From NCBI RefSeq assembly GCF_001701025.1, contig NZ_CP016793.1:558001-622000 (forward strand): DNA of 64,000 nucleotides. The letters run 5' to 3'. A program made the position numbers and the translations under genes. Shown here piece by piece: positions 1-10,791 of this stretch (positions are counted from its first letter, which is position 1; each line of letters begins with the position of its first letter). Source of the DNA: Lentzea guizhouensis (GTDB lineage: Bacteria; Actinomycetota; Actinomycetes; Mycobacteriales; Pseudonocardiaceae). The notes beneath the pieces were generated by a model that was not told where the DNA came from, ran no database searches, and saw only the letters and a program-made list of their open reading frames with translations.

Positions 1-451
1 ACGGCATCGGCACGGCCACCGCCTTGACGACGTCGACCACTTCCCCAGCGGGCAACGCGCCCACCAGTTCCGCGGTGATCTGCTCGACGCGCGGCGCGAG
101 CCGGTGCACCGCCTGTCCGGTGAACGCCTTGGCCGCCAGCCTCCGCAGCCGGGCGTGCTGGGGGTTGTCGCTGTTGAGCATGCTCGGCCCGAACAGCCCC
201 GCGAGCTCGGTCTGACCGCTGCCGAGCGCCGCGAGCTGACGCTTGATCTCCCGCTGCAGCGCGTCGCTGTCCTTGGACAACCGCTGGTCGGCCAGCAGCG
301 TGCGGGTCAGCTGCAGCCCGGCAGTGACGACCAGGAGCTGGACGCCGTTGGGCAGCGTGGCGGGGTGCACCGGCCCGGCCGCGCGCGCCTCGTCCTCGAT
401 GCGGTGGTGCTCACGGGCCCGCAGCTCCCCACCGGCCAGCAGGTTCGTCAT
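1..451 (-). CDS. Cytochrome P450, N-terminal part (3' end outside the window)
   Basis: The gene reads leftwards and leaves the window after 150 codons, so the I-helix and heme-cysteine region are not visible. The visible part matches the N-terminal third of an actinobacterial P450: a short leader, the beta-1 region, and the C-helix heme-propionate motif HxxxR (H99 to R103, in HARLRRLAAKAFT). The ATG at 449-451 has a GGGGGAC ribosome site about 6 bases upstream. It lies 30 bases after the stop of the preceding small gene, so the two are probably co-transcribed. The substrate cannot be predicted. Confidence 0.85.
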   Translation of the reverse strand, partial: MTNLLAGGELRAREHHRIEDEARAAGPVHPATLPNGVQLLVVTAGLQLTRTLLADQRLSKDSDALQREIKRQLAALGSGQTELAGLFGPSMLNSDNPQHARLRRLAAKAFTGQAVHRLAPRVEQITAELVGALPAGEVVDVVKAVAVPMP

Positions 452-481
452 GTCCGTCCCCCTCGGTCCCATCTCAGCGCG

Positions 482-853
482 TCACGGCAAGGCGTCGAAG
501 GCCCCGATCGTCTCGACGGCCGGCAACCGCGGCGGCGACGCGGCGATCGCCTTGCGCCCCAGCACCCAGTCGGGCAGGTGGTGCTGCAACGCCACACGCC
601 CCTCCGGCGTGATGTCGACCGGCGCGGCCATCCCGTGGTCGATCGCGCGCCGCGGCTTCACCCAGGTGATCCAGCCGCGCAGTTGCAGGATCTCCAGGTC
701 GTCGGCGTCCCAGTGCTTGGCGGGCCGGTGCTCCAGGTACCAGCTGGTGGCGCCGCGGTGCACACCGCCCTGCTCGACCAGGGCGAGGAGCTTGACCTGC
801 TCCTGCGTGACGATGCCAGGGACGGGTGCCGCGGTCTTGCCCTTGCGCTTCAC
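482..853 (-). CDS. Hypothetical protein, 123 aa
   Basis: I do not recognise this family. The protein is basic and soluble, with no signal peptide or membrane segment. Its middle (about residues 20-75) alternates helices and charged turns and could be a small winged-helix fold, but no diagnostic motif is present. A GTG start at 851-853 is chosen because a GAAGGA ribosome site precedes it. The open frame continues upstream to 1087, but that extension would translate through the tRNA-Val gene and is rejected. It ends 30 bases before the P450 start and is probably in one transcript with it. Confidence 0.65.
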   Translation of the reverse strand: MKRKGKTAAPVPGIVTQEQVKLLALVEQGGVHRGATSWYLEHRPAKHWDADDLEILQLRGWITWVKPRRAIDHGMAAPVDITPEGRVALQHHLPDWVLGRKAIAASPPRLPAVETIGAFDALP

Positions 854-1006
854 AGGTTCGTCGTCCTTCGGAGATGGTGGGCCCAAACGTCCCCGACAGG
901 CGACAAAGTACGGCACCGACCTGGCTGGTTCCAGGTGTCCGCGAAAGCACGAGGCCCGGACCTGCGCGTGATGGTGATCACGTGCTGGTCCGGGCCTCGG
1001 GTGCGA

Positions 1007-1078
1007 TGGGCGCGACAGGGTTCGAACCTGCGACCGCTCGGGTGTAAACCGAGTGCTCTTCCGCTGAGCTACACGCCC
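1007..1078 (-). tRNA. tRNA-Val (anticodon TAC)
   Basis: A complete 72-nt cloverleaf can be folded by eye. The acceptor is GGGCGTG paired with CGCGCCC (one G-U), followed by the discriminator A. The D arm is GCTC/GAGC, the anticodon stem CTCGG/CCGAG with loop TTTACAC (anticodon TAC, reads GUA), and the T arm GCAGG TTCGAAC CCTGT. No CCA is encoded. No integrated element or duplicated tRNA 3' end was seen next to it. Confidence 0.96.
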
Positions 1079-1115
1079 GTCATCCACGCACCAGCGAAGC
1101 GCGCGGACTCCTACA

Positions 1116-1580
1116 TCATGCCTTGAGGGAGGCTACGGCCTTCTTCCAGGCTTCCTGATCGCGGGCCTCACCGGGGCCGTTCACCTCGGCGAAGCGCACG
1201 ACACCCTCGGTGTCGATCAGGAAGGTGCCCCGCAGCGCCATGCCGACCGCGTCGTTGAAGACGCCGTAGGACTGCGCGACGGCGCCGTGCGGCCAGAAGT
1301 CGGACAGCAGGGGGAACGTGTAGTTCTCCTGCGTCGCCCAGGCCTTGAGGGCGAAGACGCTGTCGATGGAGATGCCGACGACCTGGACGTTCTCGTCCTC
1401 GTAGGCGGCGATCTCGTCGCGCAGCTGGCACAGCTCGCCGTTGCAGGTGCCGCTGAAGGCGAACGGGTAGAAGACCAGGAGCACGTTCTTCGAGCCGCGG
1501 AACGACGACAGCGTGACCGGCTGCTTGTTGTAGTCGTTGAGCGTGAAGTCCGGGGCTTCCGAACCGACCTCGACCGCCAT
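1116..1580 (-). CDS. ahpE: Peroxiredoxin, AhpE type
   Basis: Cytosolic thiol peroxidase of 154 aa that reduces hydroperoxides. It closely resembles M. tuberculosis AhpE, including the shared stretch TFPLLSDFWPHGAV. The peroxidatic cysteine is C46 in FSGTCNGELCQLRD. A second cysteine follows at C51, giving the C-x4-C spacing of PrxQ/BCP enzymes, whereas mycobacterial AhpE has Asp there, so an intramolecular resolving cysteine is possible. The ATG at 1580 has GGAGGG upstream; the frame is open further upstream but without a better start. Its neighbour upstream is the DUF3052 gene, as in M. tuberculosis (Rv2238c-Rv2239c). Confidence 0.95.
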   Translation of the reverse strand: MAVEVGSEAPDFTLNDYNKQPVTLSSFRGSKNVLLVFYPFAFSGTCNGELCQLRDEIAAYEDENVQVVGISIDSVFALKAWATQENYTFPLLSDFWPHGAVAQSYGVFNDAVGMALRGTFLIDTEGVVRFAEVNGPGEARDQEAWKKAVASLKA

Positions 1581-1661
1581 GAAGAGACCCTCCGGGTTGA
1601 CAGACTGACCACGGACGGGTGACAACCGCCCGTGACCAAGCCTATGTCAGCGGTGCTCGAG

Positions 1662-2093
1662 TCAGCGCTTGGCCTTGGCGGACTTCGGCCACACCAGGCG
1701 GGTGCCCGCCCAGTCGTCGGCCACGCTGATGTTCGAGGTCTGCGAGAGGCCCGCAGTACCCGAGGCATCGGCGATGTCGCTCGGCTCGACGTGACCATCG
1801 CGGCCCGTCTTCGGGGTCAGCACCCAGATGATGCCGTCTTCTGCCAGGAGGTTGGTGGCTTCGAGGAGGGAGTCCACCAGGTCGCCGTCGTCCTCCCGGA
1901 ACCAGAGCAAGACGACGTTCACCGTCTCGTCGGCCTCTTCGTCGAGGATGTCGGCCCCGATCCGCTCCTCGACCGCGGCACGGAGGGCGTCGTCGACGTC
2001 CTCGTCCCAGCCGATCTCCTGGACGACCATGCCCGATTCAATACCGAGCTTCTCGGCGACGCCGATCTTGCCGGCGTCTTCCGCGGCGACCAC
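1662..2093 (-). CDS. DUF3052 family protein
   Basis: A 143-aa acidic cytosolic protein of the actinobacterial DUF3052 family, whose molecular function is unknown. The family signature region VVQEIGWDEDVDDALR lies near residue 25 and is followed by a conserved acidic stretch and the motif IIWVLTPKTGRDGHVEPSDI. Two GTG codons are candidates. The one at 2100-2102 sits almost on the ribosome site, so the GTG at 2091-2093, nine bases after GGAGGA and giving MVAAEDAG, is preferred. It is divergent from aceE, and ahpE follows it. The conserved location beside aceE suggests a link with central carbon or redox metabolism, but this is only context. Confidence 0.88.
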   Translation of the reverse strand: MVAAEDAGKIGVAEKLGIESGMVVQEIGWDEDVDDALRAAVEERIGADILDEEADETVNVVLLWFREDDGDLVDSLLEATNLLAEDGIIWVLTPKTGRDGHVEPSDIADASGTAGLSQTSNISVADDWAGTRLVWPKSAKAKR

Positions 2094-2119
2094 GGTTTTC
2101 ACTCCTCCAACTACGCAAG

Positions 2120-2145
2120 GGCGACAGCCTGTGAAGACTGTCGCC
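2120..2145 (-). promoter_or_regulatory. Stem-loop in the 5' region of the DUF3052 gene
   Basis: GGCGACAG (2120-2127) pairs exactly with CTGTCGCC (2138-2145) around a 10-base loop, 27 bases upstream of the DUF3052 start. A weaker hairpin built on GACAG/CTGTC lies just beyond it, about 2163-2180. They sit in the roughly 320-base divergent region shared with aceE. They could act as operators or 5'UTR structure; nothing else supports a specific role. Confidence 0.35.
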
Positions 2146-2416
2146 GGAGAGTCCACTACACCGGACAGCGAACACTGTCGGCTACCCCCGGCGCAACTGT
2201 TGACCACGTGACACGCCGTAACAGGGACCCCTGTGAACATCCCTAGACTGGCATGACGCATGCTCTACATACCTCTTATCGCGCGCGCGTGAGCGACACG
2301 ATCCAGAACTACCGATCAGTAGCGGTGACGAAGTCGTCGCGCAAGGACAACGATAGGAGCGCGTGGCACGGTTTCCGGGCCAGCGCGTGTACCGCCAACG
2401 AAGCCGAGGAGACACC

Positions 2417-5176
<2,760 letters not shown>

Positions 5177-5191
5177 GTCTTGGAGCTGTTT

Positions 5192-5228
5192 CGAGGGGCC
5201 GTTCCGCTGCGCGCGGGGCGGCCCCTCG
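5192..5228 (+). terminator. Hairpin terminator between aceE and the convergent pseudogene
   Basis: CGAGGGGCCG (5192-5201) pairs perfectly with CGGCCCCTCG (5219-5228) around a 17-base GC-rich loop, 15 bases after the aceE stop. There is no U-tract, as is common in actinobacteria. Its symmetry would also serve the convergent transcript. Confidence 0.75.
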
Positions 5229-5235
5229 GCCGTTC

Positions 5236-6235
5236 TCAGCGCTCGTACCCGAAGTGCTCGACCAGGTTGCGCAGGTTGACCACGACCGCCTCGCACTCGG
5301 CGTCGCGCAGCACGAGGTCGCGGCCGAAGCGGCAGTTGACGATCCCGCTCCGCAGCACCTTGCACCCCGTCAGGTCGAGGTTGCCGCGGACGTGGCACTT
5401 CGTCACCGCGAGCAGGTGTCCGCATCTGACCCCCGACATGTCCAGCTTCGAGCCGAAGACGCAGTCGATCAACGCCAGGCCGTCGGCGAAGACCCCGCCG
5501 GCGAACGTGGCGGTGCCGTGGAACTTCGAGCCGCCCACCGCCGCGTGCTCTGCCACCCGCAGGCGGGAGAAGTCCGCGTGCCCGTGCACGAACGTGTTCT
5601 CGTACTTCAGGCTGCGGACGGAGAGCATCCGCAGTACCGGGTCGACCAGCCTCGCGCGGGACAGGTCGAGGTCGATGTCCGGCCAGCGCTTGCTGCCCAC
5701 CGCTCGCTGCTCGGGGTCACCGAGGTGCTCCCAGAGCATGCTCTGGACGGTGTGGCGGACCTCCAGCTCGGCGAGTTGCGCGCGGTCAGCCGCCGTCGGC
5801 TCGAACGGCAGGCGGAGGTAGGAGCAGAAGACGTCGACCACGGTCTGCTGGTGCCCGGCGTGCTCCTGGGCGAGGCGTTCGAGGGAGTAGACGGCCGCCC
5901 AGCCGGACGGCCGCCTTCTCGTGGCCGAGCTGTTCGATCGCCTTGCTGTACTGCTCGGTGAGCCGGCGCTCCGTGCTGTCGGTCACCGTTGTCGCCGACA
6001 TCTCGCGCTGCAGTTCGAGGGTCTGCTCAGCCGAACGCTGCCGCCTGGTCGCCAGCCAGAGCGCGAACGGTGTGGATCGGCGCGATAGGACAGATGCGCC
6101 AGAAAAGCCGCCAAAACGACTGTGCCGGCCAGGGCGACCGCCGCCCACACGAACAACCGCCACTGGACGCAGCGCGGGGTTCACGGGCCGCTGAGGCGTC
6201 TGCGAGGACTGAGACGTCTGCGAAGACGACGTCAC
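5236..6235 (-). pseudogene. Pentapeptide-repeat membrane protein, broken by frameshifts
   Basis: The parts of one protein lie in alternating frames. A membrane helix (WAAVALAGTVVLAAF, about 6160-6105) and the C-terminal pentapeptide-like half (from VYSLERLAQEHAG at about 5892 down to 5236) share one frame. The middle piece, about 6080-5897 (ending EQLGHEKAAVRLGG), is in another. The changes fit a 1-base loss near 6075 and a 1-base gain within GGCGGCCGTC near 5893. The frame of the helix meets TGA at 5985-5983, so it cannot be read through. A GTG at 6235 overlaps the upstream stop as GTGA, but its frame also differs from the helix frame. Intact relatives are single-helix proteins with a C-terminal pentapeptide domain; function unknown. 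Two independent sequencing errors are the alternative. Confidence 0.8.
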
Positions 6236-7470
6236 AGCCTGCTGATGTCACCGCCTGGCGCGAGGGCATACTCGGTGAACTGGCCCGCAATGCTGAACCC
6301 GAGCCGCCGATAGACCCTCTCACCTTCGTTAGAGGCTTGTAGAACTGCGATGCGGTAACCCTCAGCACGTGCGGTGTGCAGGGCGGCCAGCGTGATGGCG
6401 CCGCCGTAGCCGCGTCGGCGGTCGGTGGCGAGGGTCGCGATGTTGTAGATGCCGGCGACGCCCGCGTGCAGGAACACCTCCGCCGTGCACACCGCCCGGC
6501 CGTTCACGTAGCCGACGAGGTAGCGGGCTTGGCCGTGCAACGCGTGTGGGGCGGTGTCGGCGTAGAACTGGCGGACCGTGGCGGCGGGCGGGTCCCAGTT
6601 CGCGGCCAGGACGGCCGCGTAGTCGGCGAGCTCGGCTTCGGTGGTGACGCGGCGGATGTCGAGGCCTTCGGCGTGTGGTTCCGGGAGGGCGTCGGACAGC
6701 TCCGTCCACATCGCTGCTTCGGACTCCGCCGCGGGCAGGCCGGCCTGGGTGAGCGCGGTGGCGAGGTCGGGCGGCGTGGTGGCGGGGCTGACCCACCAGG
6801 AGAACGGGCGGCCGGTCGCCCTGAGCGCGGTGACCGTCTCGGTCACGCGGGCGGTGGCGGTGGCGTGTGTGAAGCGGGCCGAGGCGACGATGTTGAACGT
6901 GTCGTCGGGCAGGCCGCTGTCGGCGATCAGGAGGTCGTCGGTCTGCGTGACGGTCGCGTTCGGCAGGTGGCGGTGGAGGTGGGACGCGTGTTCGGCGAGG
7001 TTCTGCTCCATGCTCGTCAGAAGGCCGGTGGTGAGCTTGCGCGACGGCTCGTCGGCGGGCTCGACGAGGTCGTACTCGTCGACGTCGAGTGAGGCGCGCA
7101 CCTCGGCGAGGAACGCGAGCACGTCGGCGGAGAGGGGCCAGCCGAGCTCGGCGTCGTCCGGGTCGTCGCGGAAGTAGCGCACCACCACCATGCTCGCCGT
7201 GATGTCGGGGGCGGCGGTGAGGGCGACGAGCTCGTCGCGGATGGGCAGCAGGCGGTCGACGACGTGCTGGACCTGCTCGTCGACGGGTTCGGTGCTCCGG
7301 CGGACGAGCTTCCAGGCGTGAGCTCGCGGGAGGTCGGTCTCGGGGCGTTTGCTGCCGCGGACGAGCGCCTCGTCCGGTTCGAGGCCGAGGCGCCGGGTCA
7401 TCTCGGCTGCGGAGATCGTCGTGCTTTTCAGGGCGAAGTAGCTGTACCGGTCGACACGCACGGCACGCAT
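6232..7470 (-). CDS. DUF4279 domain fused to a GNAT-family N-acetyltransferase
   Basis: A 412-aa two-part protein. Residues 1-140 ([20 protein letters not shown] onward) resemble DUF4279 immunity-like domains, and residues about 150-412 form a GNAT protein. The acetyl-CoA loop is in the C-terminal quarter: [21 protein letters not shown] fits the R/Q-x-x-G-x-G/A signature and is followed by the usual late motif [11 protein letters not shown]. The substrate is unknown. The ATG at 7470 is in a regulatory region with strong repeats. The stop overlaps the start of the downstream pseudogene by GTGA, so the two were once translationally coupled. The fusion itself is plainly one uninterrupted frame. 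Confidence 0.75.
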   Translation of the reverse strand: MRAVRVDRYSYFALKSTTISAAEMTRRLGLEPDEALVRGSKRPETDLPRAHAWKLVRRSTEPVDEQVQHVVDRLLPIRDELVALTAAPDITASMVVVRYFRDDPDDAELGWPLSADVLAFLAEVRASLDVDEYDLVEPADEPSRKLTTGLLTSMEQNLAEHASHLHRHLPNATVTQTDDLLIADSGLPDDTFNIVASARFTHATATARVTETVTALRATGRPFSWWVSPATTPPDLATALTQAGLPAAESEAAMWTELSDALPEPHAEGLDIRRVTTEAELADYAAVLAANWDPPAATVRQFYADTAPHALHGQARYLVGYVNGRAVCTAEVFLHAGVAGIYNIATLATDRRRGYGGAITLAALHTARAEGYRIAVLQASNEGERVYRRLGFSIAGQFTEYALAPGGDISRL

Positions 7471-7497
7471 CGGACCACGTGCTCGGGATCGTCCGCG

Positions 7498-7527
7498 ACC
7501 GATATATCAGTGCACCGATATATCAGT
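7498..7527 (-). repeat. Tandem 14-bp direct repeats upstream of the DUF4279-GNAT gene
   Basis: ACCGATATATCAGT occurs twice (7498-7511 and 7514-7527), 16 bases apart start to start. Each copy contains the palindromic core GATATATC. They lie 28-57 bases upstream of the start of the DUF4279-GNAT gene, in the position expected for a promoter or operator. The AT-rich composition stands out sharply from the surrounding DNA. Confidence 0.7.
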
Positions 7528-7529
7528 TG

Positions 7530-7569
7530 TGCAAAATACGTTTGCTGACGTCCGCAAACGTATTTTGCA
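7530..7569. promoter_or_regulatory. Long perfect inverted repeat, probable operator or structured element
   Basis: Two perfectly complementary 16-base arms (7530-7545, beginning TGCAAAATACG, and 7554-7569) flank the 8-base spacer TGACGTCC. It lies immediately beside the paired 14-bp direct repeats. No coding frame needs this stretch. It could be a repressor site, a strong hairpin in a 5'UTR, or a remnant recombination site. Confidence 0.6.
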
Positions 7570-7767
7570 TCAGGGCGGGAAGGGGCAGGTCAGCGCGTTG
7601 CGGCGGGAAGGCGCTGGCGCCGGTTGCAACGAGGCGGTGCGGCCAAGCGGGCCTGCTCGGGTGCAACGGGCGACGGAGGCATGCAACGGCAGGCGGTGAC
7701 GGACGTAGGCGGCGGGCGATGCGTGGCGAGCGGGCGGCGGGCTGCGCGGCGCGGCAGCGGCACAGCG
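7570..7767. other. Non-coding GC-rich interval
   Basis: Rest of the 360-base gap between the DUF4279-GNAT gene and the M14 peptidase gene. The only pattern I see is three copies of TGCAACG (near 7624, 7670 and 7681). The short open frames here have no ribosome site and arginine/alanine-rich low-complexity translations, so I call no gene. Confidence 0.5.
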
Positions 7768-7808
7768 CGTTGGGCACCGGCGCCGAGAAGCGGCACCGGT
7801 GCCCAACG
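7768..7808 (-). terminator. Hairpin terminator after the M14 peptidase gene
   Basis: CGTTGGGCACCGG (7768-7780) is exactly complementary to CCGGTGCCCAACG (7796-7808) around a 15-base loop. It lies 22 bases downstream of the peptidase stop on the minus strand and has no U-tract. Confidence 0.75.
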
Positions 7809-7830
7809 AGTTAGAAGCGGGGGCGGAGGG

Positions 7831-9006
7831 TCAGCACTGCGGGACCGGGCGGGCGTGCATCAGAGGCTCGTCGGCGCGGGCGTCGAGGAGCAGCGGGATG
7901 TACGAGCGGGCCTCCTGCTTCAGCGGCACGATGCGGTCGCCGCCGCGCAGGTACTGGGACTTGATGCCGTGCAGGTCCAGCTCGTCGCGGTGCTCGGCGT
8001 ACTGGGCGCCGGTCAGCACGTAGCCGCAGGGAACCGGCGAGAGCACGTCCGCCGGGTCCGGGGGCTGGTTGTCGGCGCCGCCGAAGTACAGCGGGCCCGA
8101 TCGCACCGCGCGGGAGGCGGCGTTGGCGGACTCGATGGCCGAGCGGTTCGTGCGGGTGAACGACTGGGTGCCGTCCAGGGCGAGGAGGTGGGAGTCGACG
8201 CGGAAGCGCGGGGTGTTGTCGACGTTGGTTTCGACGAGCAGGCCCATGCCGTGTTTGAGGCCGCCGGTGTTGCGGAGGATGCGTTCCTGGCCGTCGCCGG
8301 CGACTTGGCGGATGGGTTCGCCGGTGACCGGGTCGACGTAGATGCCGTAGACGCCCGAAGTGCGGCCGGCGGCTTCGACGGAGGGGCGGATGTAGGAGCG
8401 GGAGAGCGTTTCGGAGAGGGAGTGGACGCCGGGGGCGACGTTGAGGTTGCGGGGCCAGAGCCAGAGGACGTCCTTCACGTAGTACGGCGCGGTGGGGCCG
8501 AACTCGTGCAGGTCGTGGATGACGTCGGGGTCGAAGTCGCGGATGACGGCGGCCATCGCGCGGGCCTCGGCGGTGCGCAGGAGCAGGTGGTCGCGGTTGA
8601 TGTCGATGCCCGAGGAGTTGCCGCGGGTGTCGAGGGCGCGGCCGTCGGGGTTGGCGTTGGGGATGAACAGGTAGGTCACCGGGCCGGTGCGCGGGAGGGA
8701 GCGCATGCGGATGAGGCACGCCTCGCGGCCGGCCGGTTCGTCGCCGTGCTGGGAGCAGATGAAGAGCACGACGGTGCGGGCGGAGCTGAGGCCGACCCGG
8801 ACGAGCTGGACGGGGCGGCCCTGCAGGGTGGTGCCGATCTGGGTGAGCGGCAGGCCCAGTGAGCGCAGGTAGGTCTGTTCCTCGGACTCGGTGGTCCACC
8901 TGCCGGTGAGCTCGAACCCGGTGCGCGGCCCGGGAGCGGCTGCAGCGGTGACCGGGACGGCGACCAGCAACGACAGTGCGGCGAGTAACGCGATCAGTCC
9001 CCTCAT
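7831..9006 (-). CDS. Secreted M14 family zinc carboxypeptidase
   Basis: A 391-aa exported metallopeptidase. The first 25 residues form a Sec signal (MRGLIALLAALSLLVAVPV, cleavage after AAAA). Zinc ligands are His and Glu in SQHGDEPAGREA and the His of HDLHEFG; the likely catalytic Glu is in LLVETN near the C-terminal third. The fold matches the M14 group with a short N-terminal cap. Its ATG overlaps the stop of pnuC as ATGA, so the two are translationally coupled. A cell-wall peptide or extracellular protein substrate is possible; the sequence does not decide. Confidence 0.88.
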   Translation of the reverse strand: MRGLIALLAALSLLVAVPVTAAAAPGPRTGFELTGRWTTESEEQTYLRSLGLPLTQIGTTLQGRPVQLVRVGLSSARTVVLFICSQHGDEPAGREACLIRMRSLPRTGPVTYLFIPNANPDGRALDTRGNSSGIDINRDHLLLRTAEARAMAAVIRDFDPDVIHDLHEFGPTAPYYVKDVLWLWPRNLNVAPGVHSLSETLSRSYIRPSVEAAGRTSGVYGIYVDPVTGEPIRQVAGDGQERILRNTGGLKHGMGLLVETNVDNTPRFRVDSHLLALDGTQSFTRTNRSAIESANAASRAVRSGPLYFGGADNQPPDPADVLSPVPCGYVLTGAQYAEHRDELDLHGIKSQYLRGGDRIVPLKQEARSYIPLLLDARADEPLMHARPVPQC

Positions 9007-9626
9007 AGGGGAGACTTTGCCGCCTCTGTCAACCGGCGGGCGGTGCGCGTCCAGTCGATGAAACCGTGGACCACCAGGCCCGCGAAGATCAGGTAGACGA
9101 CCGCGCTGAAGTACAGGCCCGACTGGATCTGCAGCGGCACGCCGACCGCGTCGACCACCAGCCACACCAGCCAGAACTCCACCAGGCCGAGGCCCTGCAG
9201 GGCGAAGGCGAGCACGGTGCCGACGAAGATCGCGGCGTCCGGCCACGGTGCCCACGAGGCGTCCAGCCAGTCGAGGACCAGGGCGAACGCGACCGTGCCC
9301 GCCACGAAGACGCCGGCGACCACGCCGCGTTCGCGCCACGAGCCCGCGCGCACCACGACGCCGAACACCGGGTCACGCCGGCGCACCCACGCGTACCAGC
9401 CGTAGACGGCGATCAGGCCGACCACGACCTGGCGCGTGGCCAGTCCGCCCAGGTGCGAGGACATGTACACGGTGAACAGCAGCGCGACGGACACGAGCTG
9501 CACCGGCCAGGTCAAGAGTGAACGCCGCTGCGCCAGGAAGACGACGGCGAGCGCCAGCACCTGCCCGACCAGCTCCGTGTACGCGATCTTCTGCCCGAAG
9601 AGCGTCAATCCCAACTCGTACCACAC
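9003..9626 (-). CDS. pnuC: Nicotinamide riboside/mononucleotide transporter PnuC
   Basis: A 207-aa integral membrane protein with about seven hydrophobic segments. PnuC hallmarks are present: TELVGQVLALAVVFLAQRRS near the N terminus, YGWYAWVRRR in the middle, and FWLVWLVVDAVGVPLQIQSG towards the end. PnuC proteins take up NAD precursors by facilitated diffusion. The GTG start at 9626 follows GGGGGAAC. The gene overlaps the M14 peptidase start by four bases and is divergent from the phytase gene 55 bases away. I see no NAD-responsive riboswitch in that short gap. Confidence 0.93.
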   Translation of the reverse strand: MWYELGLTLFGQKIAYTELVGQVLALAVVFLAQRRSLLTWPVQLVSVALLFTVYMSSHLGGLATRQVVVGLIAVYGWYAWVRRRDPVFGVVVRAGSWRERGVVAGVFVAGTVAFALVLDWLDASWAPWPDAAIFVGTVLAFALQGLGLVEFWLVWLVVDAVGVPLQIQSGLYFSAVVYLIFAGLVVHGFIDWTRTARRLTEAAKSPL

Positions 9627-9681
9627 GGCTTGTTCCCCCGTGGTTCAGTCGCCGTATACCGGTGTTTCCTACGTTCCCACC

Positions 9682-10791
9682 ATGTCATCTTCCTTAGCAC
9701 TCGCGCTCGTGCCTTTGTTCCTGACTGCGCCCACCACGCCCGTCATCACACCGACGGTGATCACGCAGACGTTCGAGGAGCCGGCCGACGCGGACGACCC
9801 GGCCATCTGGGTGAACCCGCGCGACACCGAACGCAGTGTGGTCCTGGGCACCCTCAAGGAAGGCGGCCTGGCGGCGTTCGACCTGAACGGCCGCACGATC
9901 GACGTGCACCCGGCGCCGCTGCCCCCGACGCCGGACGCCAAGCCCGGCCGGTACAACAACGTCGACGTGCTCGGGAACCTCGCGTTCGTCAGCGACCGCG
10001 GCCGGGACCGCATCCGGGTGTTCCAAGTGGACGAACGCGGCGCCAGGGACGTCACGAACCCGGACACCAAGCCGGTCTTCAGCAAGACCGAGGCCGAGGT
10101 CGACGACCAGCACACCGTCTACGGCCTGGCCGCCGGTCACGTCAACGGCAAGGACGTCGTCGTCACCAGCCGCCGCAGCGAGACCAGCATCGCCCTGCTG
10201 CACGTCACCAGGAACAACGGGTACGACACCAAGAAGGTGTCCACTGTGGATCTCCCGGACACCTTCACCCTGCCGAACGGCAAGAGCTGGACCGTCTGCG
10301 GCGAGCCCGGCGAGGGACCGCAGGTCGAGGGCATGGTCATCGACGAGCGCACCAGCACGCTCTACGCCGCTCAGGAGGACGTCGGCATCTGGCGGATCCC
10401 GTTGCGCGCGAACGGTTTCGGCAAGCCGCAGCTTGTCGACAAGGTCCGCACGTTCGGTGCACCGCAGAAGTACGACCCGGAGACCGAGGAGTGCGAGGCC
10501 GACGGCCCCAACCCCGGTTTCGGCGGCCAGTGGCTCGAAGCCGACGCCGAGGGCCTCACGATCGCCGGCGACGTGCTGCTCGCCTCCAGCCAGGGCGACT
10601 CGCGGTTCGTCGCCTACCGCAAGACCGACCTGAAGCCGCTCAAGGACTTCCGGGTCGAGGGCGTCGAGCACTCCGACGGCGCTGACATCGTCGTCGGCAA
10701 GCTCAACCTGCTCGTCGTGCACGACGGAGAACGCGAGAACGGCACCGGCTTCGCGTTCATCCGGCATAACCTGTCCCGATGGGGACTCTGA
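9682..10791 (+). CDS. Phytase (beta-propeller 3-phytase family), exported
   Basis: A 369-aa secreted enzyme. A short hydrophobic leader (MSSSLALALVPLFLTAP) is followed by the phytase propeller: DADDPAIWVNPRDTERSVVLGT, the calcium/phosphate-binding blade KPGRYNNVDVLGN, VSDRGRDRIRVF, and the late strand QGDSRFVAY. These enzymes release phosphate from myo-inositol hexakisphosphate with calcium. No clear ribosome site precedes the ATG at 9682, so translation may be leaderless. It is divergent from pnuC and its last 13 bases overlap the next gene. Its phosphate-scavenging role follows from the family. Confidence 0.9.
   Translation: MSSSLALALVPLFLTAPTTPVITPTVITQTFEEPADADDPAIWVNPRDTERSVVLGTLKEGGLAAFDLNGRTIDVHPAPLPPTPDAKPGRYNNVDVLGNLAFVSDRGRDRIRVFQVDERGARDVTNPDTKPVFSKTEAEVDDQHTVYGLAAGHVNGKDVVVTSRRSETSIALLHVTRNNGYDTKKVSTVDLPDTFTLPNGKSWTVCGEPGEGPQVEGMVIDERTSTLYAAQEDVGIWRIPLRANGFGKPQLVDKVRTFGAPQKYDPETEECEADGPNPGFGGQWLEADAEGLTIAGDVLLASSQGDSRFVAYRKTDLKPLKDFRVEGVEHSDGADIVVGKLNLLVVHDGERENGTGFAFIRHNLSRWGL

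Noticed and set aside
1007..1078. tRNA-Val as an integration site for a genomic island
   Set aside because: No integrase gene or duplicated tRNA 3' end was seen on either side within the window.
854..1087. N-terminal extension of the 123-aa protein through the tRNA-Val gene
   Set aside because: A tRNA inside a coding region is implausible, and a GTG with a ribosome site lies downstream of it.
7570..7770. CRISPR-like or tandem repeat array from the TGCAACG copies
   Set aside because: Only three 7-base copies with irregular spacing; no spacers, leader or cas genes anywhere in the window.
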